This document shows positions 10,570 to 21,496 of a stretch of 64,000 nt of DNA, piece after piece (position 1 is the first letter of the stretch; each line of letters begins with the position of its first letter). Source of the stretch: Symbiodinium natans (Eukaryota > Sar > Dinophyceae > Suessiales > Symbiodiniaceae); NCBI GenBank assembly GCA_905221605.1, contig CAJNDS010002080.1, forward strand, positions 793,001 to 857,000, given 5' to 3'. A program made the translations under genes and the position numbers. A model generated the notes under the pieces. It was not told the origin of the DNA. It searched no databases and was given only the letters and a program-made list of their open reading frames with translations.

Positions 10570-10747
10570 CTGAAGCCAAAACCCTGTTGGGTTCCGGGGC
10601 GTGTGCCCTAAACCCTAAACCCTAAACCCTAAACCCTAAACCCTAACCCCTAAACCATCAATTTAGGTTGCAGGGGTTCGGGGTTAGGGTCCAAGGCGTG
10701 AGGTTCGAGTTGCAGGAATTGGCGTTTAGAGCATAGGAGTGCGTCAG

Positions 10748-10899
10748 AGAGAGAGAGAGAGAGACAGAGAGAGGGAGAGAGAGACTTGGCTGCACTCAGG
10801 AGGATAGCTATAAATTAAACTTTTAGCTGCCTTATGAAGAAACCCAATAAACCCAAAAAGGGTAAGGATCTAAATTAAAGTTACAGTAAAGTACCACAA

Positions 10900-10937
<38 letters not shown>
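10748..10937. repeat. Two (GA)n tracts around a dispersed repeat (family H)
   Basis: GA tracts at about 10748-10783 and 10902-10937 flank a segment (10783-10895) containing ACTTTTAGCTGCCTTA and AAAGTTACAGTAAAG. That segment recurs at 57447-57556 with about 85-90 percent identity by eye. Confidence 0.7.
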
Positions 10938-11173
10938 AAACAGCCGAAGCCCCAAACCTTAAACCCAAAGCCCAGGGACTTCAGGGCTTTGAGGGGTACT
11001 AGGGGGCTGTGAGGGCTTTTTTGGGTCTAGGGTTTAGGGCTGTTAAAAAGCCTAAACCTTAAATTAGGGCTTAGGGTTTAGGGTTTTTAAAACCCTAAAC
11101 CCTAAATTAGGGTTTAGGGTTTAGGGTTTAGGGTTTAGGGTTTAGGGTTTAGGGTTTAGGGTTTTTTTAGTTC

Positions 11174-11263
11174 AGGGAAGGTGCTGGGGCACCGCGCCTC
11201 GCAACCCAGCGTCTCGCAGACGGAAGCCTGGGCTTGCTCCGTAGGGAAGACGAGTGTGACACC
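11174..11263 (-). CDS. Predicted internal exon, 30 codons
   Basis: The acceptor ends GGGCATTCAG; the downstream junction would be a GA donor (CCT|GAACTAAAA). The frame includes VTLVFPTEQAQASVCETLGC. Here the telomere-type blocks have the reverse orientation to most exons (TTTAGGG left, CCCTAAA right). Confidence 0.45.
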
Positions 11264-11839
11264 CTGAATGCCCTCAACCCCTCTGGACCCTAAACCCTAA
11301 ACCCTAAACCCTAAACCCTAAACCCTAAACCCTAAACCCTGAACCCTAAACCCTGAACCCCAAACCCAAAACCCTAAACTCAAGGGGTTAAGACTCCTAC
11401 CCCAAGGTTTTGTACCTCTTAAAGGCTTCCCTTCATATACCCCTCCTATGGCCCTCATATTAGCCGCAGGAAGGTTTTAACTTAGGGTTTAGGGTTTAGG
11501 GTTTAGGGTTTAGGGTTTAGGGTTTAGCATTGGTCAGCTGAACGCAAAAGTGTGAAGACATGCCCACCCCGAGGCCACCCAAACAATACTCATCACGAAA
11601 CCAAACCGGAGCCAGCCAAAGCCAAGCCAGCCATTCAAATTTCACATATCGAACATGTTCAGAGCACACTAAGATAAAACACTGCGAATGCTTGGGACAT
11701 TTGCGAGTCGTGAACTCTTGCCGAACTTGAGGCGAGCTGTTGGCGATTTCTTGGGGGGGTCACTTGGGAACAGTGGCTGATTGGGACACTAGGAAGTCGG
11801 AGATCATCTGGGGCCAGAAGGCAGCATGTCGAGCACTGC

Positions 11840-12290
11840 CTGGGACATTTGCTACTTTGAGGGGGTGCCAAGGGTGTCCCTTGACTTCGGAGGTCACTTG
11901 GGGGCAGAAGGCAAAGGACCACCCCCCTCAGGTTTTGCGCAGGGGACGGTCTGGGCCGAAGGGCCCTCTCACAGAAAATTCAGGGCGTGAAGAGTCTCCA
12001 GGTTTTGCAAGAATCCCCCCCCCCCCCCACGCCGAAGCTGACTTGGCCAGAGAACGAAACTCACTAGAGCGTTAAAGCGAGGGGTCGGACCTTTCAGGGC
12101 TTCCTGTCAGCTCCAGGACCTTCTTTGGCAGCCTTCTGCCTACTGGAAGGGTTTAAGGCCCCCCTGCTTACTGGCACTGCCTGGGACATTTGCGACTTTG
12201 AGAAGGGCCAAGAATGTCCCTTGATTTCGGAGGTCACTTGGGGAGGGCAAAGGACTCCCCCCTCAGGTTTTGCGCAGGGGACTGCCAGGA
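11840..12290. repeat. Direct duplication of about 110 bp
   Basis: A segment beginning CACTGCCTGGGACATTTG and ending CAGGTTTTGCGCAGGGGA occurs at 11840-11948 and again at about 12173-12283 with scattered differences. A partial third similarity (ACATTTGCGAGTCGTGAAC) lies near 11697. Open frames across it follow the repeat and are not called. Confidence 0.7.
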
Positions 12291-12371
12291 ATTGAAAAAG
12301 GACCCCCCACCCTGGGGTTTAGGGTACTAATATATATCTGAGACGAGCTTGGCGACCAAGCTTGGCGACGC

Positions 12372-12448
12372 CTCAGGGGTGCGGTGGGCAGGCTCTGCAG
12401 CTCAAGCAGAGCCTGCCATGGTCTCGCTGAGCGCTCGACTGCGCCCGC
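12372..12448 (-). CDS. Predicted internal exon, unknown protein
   Basis: Acceptor with pyrimidine tract (CTCACCTCTGTTGGGTAG), GC donor after CTGAG. The frame includes AVERSARPWQALLELQSLPT, helix-like. Function unknown. Confidence 0.5.
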
Positions 12449-12589
12449 CTACCCAACAGAGGTGAGAGGGGTGGCGGGTTTAGGGTTTAGGGTTTAGGGT
12501 TTAGGGTTTAGGGTTTAGGGTTTAGGGTTTAGGGTTTAGGGTTTAGGGTTTAGGGTTTAGGGTTTAGGGTTTAGGGCCAAGGGTGCCAC

Positions 12590-12617
12590 CTGGAGGGTCC
12601 GAGTCGCATGAGAAGCC
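12590..12617 (-). CDS. Predicted 28-bp micro-exon
   Basis: Acceptor ACAAGTGTAG, donor CAG|GTGGCACC. Encodes GFSCDSDPP plus one base. Small, but both sites are canonical. Confidence 0.35.
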
Positions 12618-12714
12618 CTACACTTGTCGAAGCCCTAAGTCGGCTTTAGGGTTTGGGGGTTTGGGGTTTAGGGTTTAGGGTTTAGGGTTTATTAGGGTTT
12701 GGGGTTTAGGGTTC

Positions 12715-12810
12715 CTTTTTCTCCATGAGCCCTGTGTCCCCCTGGGCTGAAGATGGGGAGCCCAAATCCTGCGCACCTGATGCTTCAACTGATATTCCTG
12801 GCCTAGACTT
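12715..12810 (-). CDS. Predicted internal exon, 32 codons
   Basis: Acceptor GCTTTGTACAG; GA donor (AAAAAG|GAACCC). The frame includes RPGISVEASGAQDLGSPSSA, hydrophilic and probably disordered. Confidence 0.45.
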
Positions 12811-13035
12811 CTGTACAAAGCGTCCGACTTGCAGGGTTTCGGGTTTTAGGGGTTTAGGGTTTCAGGGTTTTAGGGTTTTAGGGTTTTAGGGTTTTAGGGG
12901 TTTAGGGGTTTAGGGGTTTAGGGGTTTAGGGGTTTAGGGGTTCAGGGCTTAGGGGCCCTAAACACCAAACCCAAGTCATGAACCCTAAACCCTACACGCC
13001 ATCAACCAAGAGACCGCAATGGTGTAGGGCTGTAG

Positions 13036-13124
13036 GTTGGGATGTTCACCCTTATACGAACAGTCCTTAATAGGGATGGGCACTGTAACCCATTAAGGAC
13101 TCTTAGTGTAAGGGGGAACATCAA
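13036..13124. mobile_element. Inverted-repeat element, family D, copy 1
   Basis: Left end GTTGGGATGTTCACCCTTAT, right end complementary with a few mismatches (about 30-bp terminal repeats). The better-preserved copy is 27863-27964. It is about 90 bp long. Confidence 0.7.
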
Positions 13125-13369
13125 GGAGTAGGGCTTAGGGCTTCAGTGGCTTTAGGGCTTCAAAGGTTCGGCGGGTCAACGGTTTAGGGGTTCAGGGTTT
13201 GGGAGATTAGGGCTCACCTTAAGAACCCAAAGCCCTAAACCCTAAACCCTAAACCCTAAGCACTAAACCCTAAACCCTAAACCCTACTTTTTTTGAATGG
13301 TTATTAGCAGAAAGCCCCTAATATCATTCTTAGGAGTTCCTCGGAAAAATTGAGGTTTGGGTGCTTAAG

Positions 13370-13510
13370 CTTGGTAGCCCGGTAACCATGTTTACAACAC
13401 GGGTGTCTTTTTTTTGGGGTGGGGGGGGGGGTTGGTTACTAACCCTAAACCCTAAACCCTAAACCCTAAACCGAGAAAAGGAACCTGGAATCAGCAGGGA
13501 ACCCCTGGGC
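13370..13510. mobile_element. Family A element (CTTGGTAGCCC), damaged copy
   Basis: Starts CTTGGTAGCCCGGTAACCAT, holds a G run, then GGTTGGTTACTA directly abutting four CCCTAAA units, and ends near CCCCTGGGCTGC. Compare the intact copy at 57326-57439. Confidence 0.4.
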
Positions 13511-13686
13511 TGCAAAGTAAGGTAGGGCTTGGGAGGTGTAGGGTGTCGGAGTTTAGGGGAGTTTAGGGGAGTTTAGGGGAGTTTAGGGGTGTTTAGGGGT
13601 GTTTAGGGGTGTTTAGTGTTTCGGGTTTAGGGTTTAGGGTTTAGGGCTAGGGTTTAGGAGTTTAGGGGAGTTTAGGGATTCGGCGC

Positions 13687-13742
13687 CTGGGCTCCCCGAC
13701 CGATGGCTCCCAAGGTGAGAAGGCGCTGCTCACATACCAAGC
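13687..13742 (-). CDS. Predicted exon, unknown protein
   Basis: Acceptor CTCTCGCTCAG, GC donor (CCAG|GCGCCG). Reads LVCEQRLLTLGAIGRGAQ. Confidence 0.4.
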
Positions 13743-14132
13743 CTGAGCGAGAGACCGGCATTTAGGGTTTAGGGTTTAGGGTTTAGGGTTTGGGGTTTGG
13801 GGTTGAGGGTGAAGTTTAGGGTTTAGGGTTTAGGGTTGAGGCTTGAGGCTTTAGGCTTCAGGGGGTCTTGGCTTGTTTCTGGTTTCAGGTTTCAGGGTTC
13901 GTTAGGGGCCGAGCACGCCAGAACAGGGCTAGACCATGCCATGTAAACCCTAAACCATAGACCCTGCCTCCCCTTCCCCGCCCACCTGGGACTTTGGCCC
14001 TTAAATCCTCCGGATACTCCAAACCCTGAACCAATTTGGGGGAAGGTTGAATGACTAAACCCTAAACCCTAAACCCTAAATTCCCACCCGGCCTGCTTAG
14101 GCCGTACCCACCCTTTTCTAGGGTGCCTGGAC

Positions 14133-14227
14133 CCAGCAGATATCCATGATGACTGCCTCCCTCTGGTGCCCTCCTCTGCCCTTGGCCCCCGCGGTGGGGC
14201 GCCATTTCCACATCGTATCTACTGCCG
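14133..14227 (-). CDS. Possible exon, strand ambiguous
   Basis: Minus frame after CGCCGCGCAG reads SRYDVEMAPHRGGQGQRRAP, with a GT donor at GG|GTCC. The plus strand also has a good acceptor (CCACCCTTTTCTAG) and an open, hydrophobic frame, so the strand is not certain. CCCTAAA blocks lie on both sides. Confidence 0.25.
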
Positions 14228-14513
14228 CTGCGCGGCGAGACGCCCTAAACCCTAAACCCTAAACCCTAAACCCTGAACCCTGAACCCTGAACCCTGAACC
14301 CTGAACCCTGAACCCTGAACCCTGAACCCTGAAACCCTAAACCCTAAACCCTAAACCCTAAAAAACCCTAAACCCTAAACCCTGAAACCCCATCCCTAAA
14401 CCCTAAACCCTAAAACGGCTTAGGGTTCAGGGCTTGGGAACCTGAGGCCTCAAGCTTTCTCCAAACGCCGTCAAACTCAAGCCCTTATATAGGGGCCTGA
14501 ATAACTAGAATAG

Positions 14514-14622
14514 TTTTTTTTTTTTTTTTTTTTGGGGGGGGGGGGGGGGGGTGGGGGGGGGTGGGGGGGGGGTGGGGGGGGGTGGGGGGGGGGGGGTGGG
14601 GGGGGGGTGGGGGGGGGGGGGT
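14514..14622. repeat. T20 followed by a long G tract
   Basis: Twenty T, then about 90 bases of G with single T interruptions. Poly-proline frames here are artefacts. Similar A/C or T/G composite tracts occur at 3514-3538, 16992-17021 and 28775-28806. Confidence 0.9.
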
Positions 14623-14861
14623 TGTTAATATATTCGACCCCAAAAGAAAGTTGCTTTTACGAACTCCACAGTCCACGTTCTCAGGGGTTTAGGGTTTAGG
14701 GAGTTTAGGGCTTAGGGTTTGGGGTCAGGGTTTAGGGCAACCTGCAAGAAAAGGTAGGGTTCAGGGTTCTTAAGGCAAACCCAAAACCATACCTTGTGAA
14801 CACATCAGCCCGTAGCTTGCTGAAACCAACCGCCCCATACACTCCTTGGCTTCAGAGTCTC

Positions 14862-15043
14862 GGTAGCCCATCAACCATATTACACTTTTTGGGGTTGGTT
14901 ACTATATTAACCCTAAAGCCTAAACCCTAAACCCTAAACCCTAAACCCTGAACCCTAAACCCTAAACCCTAAACCCTACTTTATAAATTTACAAGCGAAC
15001 CCTGAACCTAAAGAAACCGAAAAGGGCACCACTGGGCTACCAA
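14862..15043. mobile_element. Family A element with a CCCTAAA block inside
   Basis: Left end CTCGGTAGCCCATCAACCAT, right end GGCACCACTGGGCTACCAAG (inverted match). Between GGTTACTATATTA and ACTTTATAAATT it contains about 90 bp of CCCTAAA repeats that the 57326-57439 copy lacks. Confidence 0.55.
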
Positions 15044-15695
15044 GGGGATTAGGGTTTTGGGCTGAGGGTACAAATTCTAGCGGAAAAGCCCACCCCAGGC
15101 GCTGTTGACAAGCTGTTGAGGTACCCTAACCCTAAACCCTAAACCCCAAACCAAACCCTAAACCCGAACCCTAAACGCTAAAGGTTTAAGGGTTGGGTTT
15201 AGGGTTTTGCCAAGTCGAGTTGGGCGGGCGGCAAGTTCGAAGGACCAAAAGCGACATGTGACATGTGTACCAGGGCATCGGTTTTGGTATGAGGTATCGC
15301 TTCGCCAAGCGATTGCTTAGTCTACGAAGGAAGGGTATCGCCTAGAGGAAACGATACCTTGGGGCCCTCCAAGCTCTTAAAGTATTGTTCACTATATGCC
15401 CGAAATCGTAAACCCTAATCCAGAACCTGGGCAGTGGACTGGGCATGTTTTCCATGGGAGCAACTGGAACTGGAGCTAGAACTCGAGTTGGCTGCAGCCA
15501 AGTCACTCCCGGAACTAGAGCGGCCGGAGCGTCGGCGGAGTCCTTGCTTCTGTTTTTTTGCCTTCATTGTCCGAGCCCAAGGCCATTGGGCCCTTACGCC
15601 CGCTGTACTTTGGCTAGTAACCTCTCCACCAGCCTTCGCTGTCTTCCCTAAACCCTAAACCCTAAACCCTAAACCCTAAACCCTAAACCCTAAAC

Positions 15696-15761
15696 CGCCT
15701 CTGGATGTCATACTCGAGGGCGGTGTCGCGCATCAACTGTTGATCAGCGTCTCTCATAGAG
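15696..15761 (-). CDS. Predicted internal exon, helix-like
   Basis: Acceptor GTTGCTGCAGCAG (either AG usable), donor GTTTAGGG. The frame includes MRDADQQLMRDTALEYDIQR, a charged amphipathic helix. Function unknown. Confidence 0.5.
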
Positions 15762-17138
15762 CTGCTGCAGCAACTTCGCACTGCTACCCCACCACCACCA
15801 GGAAAACCCAAAGCCCTCCAAAATTAGGGTTTAGGGCTTAAGGAAAACCCGAAGCCCTCGAAAATTAGGGTTTAGGGCTTAGGGAAAACCCGAAGCCCTC
15901 GAACCTTAAGCCCTAATCTCTCAGCTCTAAGCCCTAACCCTACACAATAGAGCCCGAAAGCCCTGGCAGAATCCTCAATGCTGCCCAGCGGCGCGGGAGC
16001 CGCCATTCTCTGTCGAAGCCTTTTAAAGTTAAGGGTTTAAGTTTAGGGTTTAGGGTTTAGGGTTTAGGGTTTAGGGTTTAGGGTTTAGGGTTTAGGGTTT
16101 AGGGTTTAGGGTTTAGGGTTTAGGGTTTAGGGTTTAGGGTTTAGGGTTTGGGGTTTGGGGTTTGGGGTTTAGAGTTTAGGGTTTAGGGTTTAGGGTTTAG
16201 GGTTTAGGGCGACACGAGCACTGTTGGGGGTGTAAGGACGGCTAGGGTTTAGCTTGGTGAATGTCCCTCAGCCCTCCACATTCTTTGACGACAATTTGCT
16301 CAAGAACCCCCAGAAAGTTCAACAATAGTCTTTCTTATACGGGCAACATGGGATTATCCTTATTTATTGTTTGTGTAGTTCTTAAAGAAACAATAGTAAA
16401 ACAGTACAGGGCAGGAGGATGGATACTCAGGGCAAGCTTTATCGCCCTTTCCAGCGACACTTCCAGTTGAGAAGGCTCTGAACCCTAAACCCAAAACCCT
16501 AAACCAACAGTCATGTCTGGCTCGTGAGTTCGGAGCTAGATCTCTGATGTTCAGGGTTCAAATGCAGGGTTCAAATGCAGGGTTCAAATTCAAGGGTTTG
16601 GGGCTCAGGGTGTTAGCGTTTAGCATTTAGGGTTTTGGGGGGGTTTAGGATTTAAGATTTAGGGGTTTTAGGGCTTTGGGCTTTGGGGTCTAGGATGTAG
16701 GGGTTTAGAGTTTGAGGGTTTTTGGGATTGCGGCTTTAGTTTCGCACTCCCTGTTCATACTACTACGCCTGTCATGACCCGCGTCCTCCATTGCCTCCCC
16801 TGTGCCTTCGGCGGTCTGATGTGTGGGTTGACCGTCATACATATGTATGTAAAGTGAAAAACATATTCACTTAATGTCCTTCGTTCTATCTATTTGTGTA
16901 TCTGCATGTATATTAAAGTTTGCTGTTGCGTACAGAATGCTTTAAATGAAACCGTCAACGACATTACCTATCATAATCACAGACATAGACACCCCCCCCC
17001 CCAAAAAAAAAAAAAAAAAAAGAAGAAACTAAACATCCAATGACTTAGATCTCAACATTCCCTAAACCTAAACCCTAAACCCTAAACCCTAAACCGTAAA
17101 CCCTAAACCCTAAACCCTAAGCAAGTAGTCGTAGTCAC

Positions 17139-17224
17139 CTTCAACACCCATGTGTAGTTGCAGCGCACCTCCCGGCTTCTCCAGTGAAGGCGCGCGCGCT
17201 GCCGCTGATCCTGTTCTGCCCAGA
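17139..17224 (-). CDS. Predicted internal exon, unknown protein
   Basis: Acceptor TTGCGACAAG, donor AAG|GTGACT. The frame includes WAEQDQRQRARLHWRSREVR and ends TWVLK. Arg-rich. The plus strand is open too, but the canonical donor and the neighbours favour minus. Confidence 0.5.
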
Positions 17225-17397
17225 CTTGTCGCAAGATGTCAACCCCTAAACCATAAACCCTAAATCCTAACCCCTAAACCCTAGCCCCTAAACCCTGAAC
17301 CCTGAACCCTAAACCCTAAACCCTAACCCGAAACCCTATACCCCAAACCCGAAACCCTAAACCCTATACCCTAAGCCCTTAAACCCTAAACCCAAAC

Positions 17398-17515
17398 CCT
17401 CAAGCATGCAGCGCTTCATGCTCCACGCGAGCGCTTGCGTGTACCTCCCGAGGGCCTCCTCCACAACAAAGCGATCCGTCTGCCCACCAATGGCTTCCTT
17501 CCGATCCAGGATGGG
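17398..17515 (-). CDS. Predicted internal exon, unknown protein
   Basis: Acceptor CTAAACCCTAAAG, donor GTTTGGGTTTAGGG. Thirty-nine codons plus one base; includes GQTDRFVVEEALGRYTQALA. Globular and helix-like. No family recognised. Confidence 0.55.
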
Positions 17516-17975
17516 CTTTAGGGTTTAGGGTTTGGGGTTTGGGGTTTGGGTTTTGGGGTTTAGGGTTTAATTAGGGTTTAGGGTTTCAGGGTTTAATTAG
17601 GGTGCAGGGTACCCCATAACCCCTTCAAAAGGCCCTTTGCAGGGCTGATTCTGGGGATTCTCAAGCCTAATCGCCCTGCATGGGCACTTGACATCCTCGT
17701 TGCGTGGACGGGTTCTGAAGTCGATATCCTGCAAGCAACTATGACATGATGGTGCTTAGCAACGCAGAGCCACTGGGGACGTGGGAGGGCATCCGTAACC
17801 TCCACACCCTAAGTCCGAAACCCCAAACCCTAAACCCTAGCCCTAAACCCTGAACCCTTAAACCCATTGTCTCTTATCTTCGGAACTGTGAGGAATATGC
17901 AGCACCACCTCGGCTCATTCCCCAAACAGTGCGTCGGATTCTTACATTGGGAGTACATGAACAAACATTAACAAA

Positions 17976-18078
17976 CTCTTGGTAGCCCCCCTTTAACCAG
18001 ATCGTAATAAGGGCACCCGTTCTGGGGTTGGTTGCTTCACAAGGGAAAAGGGTACCACTGGGCTATTACCAAGTTCAA
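17976..18078. mobile_element. Family A element (CTTGGTAGCCC ... GGGCTA-CCAAG)
   Basis: Begins CTTGGTAGCCCCCCTTTAAC and ends GGGTACCACTGGGCTATTAC-CAAG. The ends are inverted repeats. Shares GTAATAAGGGCACC and GGTTGGTT with the other A copies. Confidence 0.6.
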
Positions 18079-18594
18079 GAACTAAGTCGCTGTGATGCCG
18101 CGTCGCCCGCGGGTGCTCACGAGGGCTTAGGGTTAAGGATTTAGGGTTTCGGGTTTAGGGTATAGGGTTTAGGGTTTGGGGTTTCGGGTTTAGGGTTCAG
18201 GTTGTTTCCGCATAGTACATGGGTGTTGTGCGCATTTCAGGGCCCGCAAACATCGAGAGGCGTTCCCAACATTAAACCCAACATGGGAAAATCCAAAATA
18301 TCCCAAGGGCCTGCCCGGGCTGCATTAGCCTAAACCCCAATCAACTACACCCTAAACCCCGAACACTAGACCCTAAGCCCTAGTAAGTCATGTGGACCTA
18401 AACCCTAAACCCTAAACCCTAAACCCGAAACCTTGGCACCGTTCCCGGGATGCATTTCCCTTCATTCGGGGCTTTTGGTTGGGTTGAGCCTAAACCCCAC
18501 ACCCTAAACCCTAAACCCTAAACCCTAAACCCTAACCCTAAACCGTGAACCCTAAACCTAAACCCTCAATCGCCTAAACCCCACCGTAACCGCT

Positions 18595-18702
18595 GTCTTC
18601 ATGCCTCGCCTGGCCATGTGGTGGGCCGCCCACAAGGCGCACGTAGAGCCCCAAGTTCCCAAGGCCTCGCGATTCAAGGGATGTCCGGAAGCGCGGTTGT
18701 TT
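18595..18702 (-). CDS. Predicted internal exon, frame uncertain
   Basis: Acceptor AAACCCTCAG, donor GTGGGGTTTAGG. Two minus-strand frames stay open, one with REALGTWGSTCALWAAHHMA, the other with RTSLESRGLGNLGLYVRLVG. The plus strand is also open but lacks an AG acceptor on its left. Confidence 0.4.
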
Positions 18703-18757
18703 CTGAGGGTTTAGGGTTCAGGGTTTAGGGTTTAGGGTTTAGGGGTTTCCCATCGTA

Positions 18758-18900
18758 GGGTAGCTACATGGTCCCTTAGTATGGGCCCTGAAATGGGGAC
18801 CCCTTATATACCCCTTGTATACCCTATAAACCCCAAGAGCCCATACTTCAGAACTCTTCAAAGAGCTAAGCGACTGTCTTAAAGGCCCATAGAACTTAGG
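18758..18900. mobile_element. Family B element, copy 2 (right end decayed)
   Basis: GGGTAGCTACATGGTCCCTTA at the left matches the other B copies. The right inverted end is not well kept. Confidence 0.45.
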
Positions 18901-19538
18901 TTGTTTAGGATTTAGGGTTTAATTAGGGTGGTTTTGGGTGGTTTAGGGTTTAAGGTTTAGGGTTTAGGGTTTAATTAGGGTTTAGGGTTTAGGGTTTAGG
19001 GCTTGTGCGGGTATCAGCTATCAAATGGGGTGGTCCAATCGGCTTCGGGCTGCGGACATGGGCTGAGAAGCCAAGCTGCGATCTTTCAGCATCTCAAATC
19101 TTGATTATCTATGTATGTCTGTTTCTTTACTTATTCCTTGTTTGTATGTATTTTGTAGGTTTTGTTAGAGTCTCATGAGGGGCCTCTTAGCCTAAGTCTG
19201 GTAGTTTTTCGGTCAAGAGCCGAGGCAAACCCAAGCACTCGAACCCCGACACCTCTAAGCCCCTAAACCCCTAAGCCCTGAACCCCTAAACCCTCTGAAA
19301 AATGTAACCGTAACTTTCCCTGGACCCGAACCCTTTAATTGCCATGAACCGTGAACCCAAAACCCTAAACCGACTCCGAAACCCTAAATCCTAAACCCTA
19401 AACTAAACCCTAAACCCTCAACCCTCCCTAAACCCTAAACCCTCAACCCTAAACCCTAAACCCTAAACCCTGAACCCTAAACCCTAAACCCTAAACCCTA
19501 AACCCTAGACCCTAGACCCTAGACCCTAAACTAAACAC

Positions 19539-19788
19539 TCGGTGCGAGCCGGCCCGGCAGGCAGCTTGGAAGTCTCAGCAAGGTCCAGAGCCGGCGCCGG
19601 TCGTCGGCTCCATTCTTGAGCCCGTCAAGGCAGGTTTCAGCCGAAGCCGAGGCAAAGTTGTCCTCTAGCGAGCCCAGCACAAAGGGGACCAGGCCATCCG
19701 ATAACTTGCCCCAAGACGCCACGCCAACAAGCTTCTCGTTTGCCGATGGCATTGCCAAAGCGCTGCTCATAGCCGCCTGGCAATGCTC
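19539..19788 (-). CDS. Predicted large exon, unknown protein
   Basis: About 250 bp, one of the longest exons here. The acceptor is TATATTCAG (an alternative AG lies 12 bp upstream); the donor is GTGTTTAGTTTAGGG. The frame includes SALAMPSANEKLVGVASWGK and ASAETCLDGLKNGADDRRRL. Globular composition, no signal or membrane segment. I cannot name the family. Confidence 0.65.
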
Positions 19789-19887
19789 CTGAATATAACC
19801 CTCTTCCACCCAACCCAAAGCCTTAAGGCCTAAACCCCAAAACCAAAACCCTTCCTACACCCAATAAGGAAAAACGTAAGATCTTAG

Positions 19888-20031
19888 GGTAGTTGCATGG
19901 TCCCTTAGCATGGACCCTTAAAAGGGGACCCCCTTACATTTCCCTTATATACCCTGTACAAAATAAGGGCCCATACTTCAGAACCCTTAAAGGGAGGCAA
20001 GGGACCATAGTAAGGGCCCATGTCACTGACC
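19888..20031. mobile_element. Inverted-repeat element, family B, copy 3
   Basis: GGTAGTTGCATGGTCCCTTA at the left; right end complementary to GGTCAGTGACATGGGCCCTTA. A second inner pair is ATGGACCCTT / AGGGACCAT. It is about 144 bp. Confidence 0.65.
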
Positions 20032-20121
20032 TTAGGATACGATACCCCAACCCTAAACCCTAAACCCTAAACCCGAAACCCGAAACCCCAAACCCTAAAC
20101 CCTGAACCCTAAACCCTAAAC

Positions 20122-20157
20122 CCAGGGGCCCTGGCGATGTTCTGGCTCATCCCGAAC
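20122..20157 (-). CDS. Predicted 36-bp exon
   Basis: Acceptor CACGCCAG, donor GTTTAGGG. Reads FGMSQNIARAP. Short, so tentative. Confidence 0.3.
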
Positions 20158-20875
20158 CTGGCGTGTGGGAGGTTTTGGGGCTCGGGTTTCAGGGTTTCGG
20201 TTCAGGCTTGTACGGGTTTAAGAAGGTTTAAGAGGGCTTAAGAGGGTTTCAGAGGGTTTAACCAGGTTTAGGACGGTTTAACAGGGCTTCAGAGGGTTAA
20301 TTTCAAGAGGGTTTCAGAGGGTTCCACTATGTTTCAGAGGGTTTCAGAGGGCCTAAGAGGGTTAAAGGTTTACGGTTTTGGGTTTTGTTCAAGGGAGCTT
20401 ACACAGGTGGGGGGGAGGGCGGTGGAAATCTTCAGGTGCTTTCTGGGGGGAATTTGGGATGATACCCTAAACCCTAAACCCTACACCCTAAACCCTAAAC
20501 ACTAAACCCTAGACGCTACAACCGAAACCCTAAACACTAAACCCGAAGCCCTCGTCTGAAAGGACTGCAAGCGGCAGGGCTTGAAACTGGGTACCCCCTA
20601 TAGCAGTCCCTTAAGGGTCTAGGGCCTAGGGTTTTGGGTTTGGGGTTTGGGGTGTTTACCATCCTGGATCTTTGGGGATCTTTGAATTTTCTCCTTTTCA
20701 ATGGGTCATGAACCGCGATCGGCGGCTCTAGACAGCTAAGCGGGTTTAGGGTTTGGGGTTGATGGCGGTGTGTGGTTGGTGTCGAGGAGGCTCCTGACCA
20801 CGTGGTCCCTAAACCGTAACCCTATACGGTAAGCCCTAAACACTAAACCCTAAACCCTAAACCTAAACCCTAAAC

Positions 20876-20969
20876 CCTCCAGGAGAGCCCAAGCTTCCAA
20901 AAAAGAACTGGAGTGTCATCCCCACACGGAGATGTAGCACGACGCAAAGAAGACTTTCCGACACGAACG
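20876..20969 (-). CDS. Predicted exon, hydrophobic segment
   Basis: Acceptor GGAGGTGCAG, donor GTTTAGG. The frame includes ESLLCVVLHLRVGMTLQFFF, which could be a membrane segment. Function unknown. Confidence 0.4.
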
Positions 20970-21002
20970 CTGCACCTCCCCTAACCCTTTCAAATCTTAA
21001 AC

Positions 21003-21089
21003 CCCGCAGCTTGTTGGATTCGCCCTTTCATTGCAAGAGCTGCCGCAATGCCATAAAGATCATGCCTCCCTTCTACAACCTTCTGAAGA
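21003..21089 (-). CDS. Predicted internal exon, unknown protein
   Basis: Acceptor GTTAATTCGCAG, donor GTTTAAGA. The frame includes LQKVVEGRHDLYGIAAALAM and ends KGRIQQAAG. Helix-like, protein-grade composition. Confidence 0.6.
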
Positions 21090-21416
21090 CTGCGAATTAA
21101 CCTACCTAATATAGGGGCCTTAATCAATTCAATAGTGTTTGGGGGGTTATTGTATAATATTAATAAAGGGATCATAAGGGAATACCATTTGAAATTTGTC
21201 CGACCCTATAGTAGAACGGTGTGAAACAGCACAGGAGCCCAACTAACGATCAAGATCATCAAAAAACAAAACCCCCCAACAGTACAGTACCCTATACTAC
21301 CATTGGGTCATTCTTAGGAACCCTTAAGGGGATCTACTTTTTGAATCCTCCCAGTAACAATCAAGACAGTCAGCCTAAACCCTAAACCCTAAACCCTAAA
21401 CCCTAAACCCTAGTGC

Positions 21417-21496
21417 GGGCTGGGCGCCAAGTCCAGGGAGCCGCTGCTGTGAGGGCCGATCGGCCTCTCGGCATCGAAAGTCCTTGCGCGTGCGTG
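21417..21496 (-). CDS. Predicted internal exon, unknown protein
   Basis: Classic acceptor ATTCGTCTTTACAG. GC donor (CCC|GCACTAGGG); using the later GT would put a TAG in frame. Includes TFDAERPIGPHSSGSLDLAP. Confidence 0.55.
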
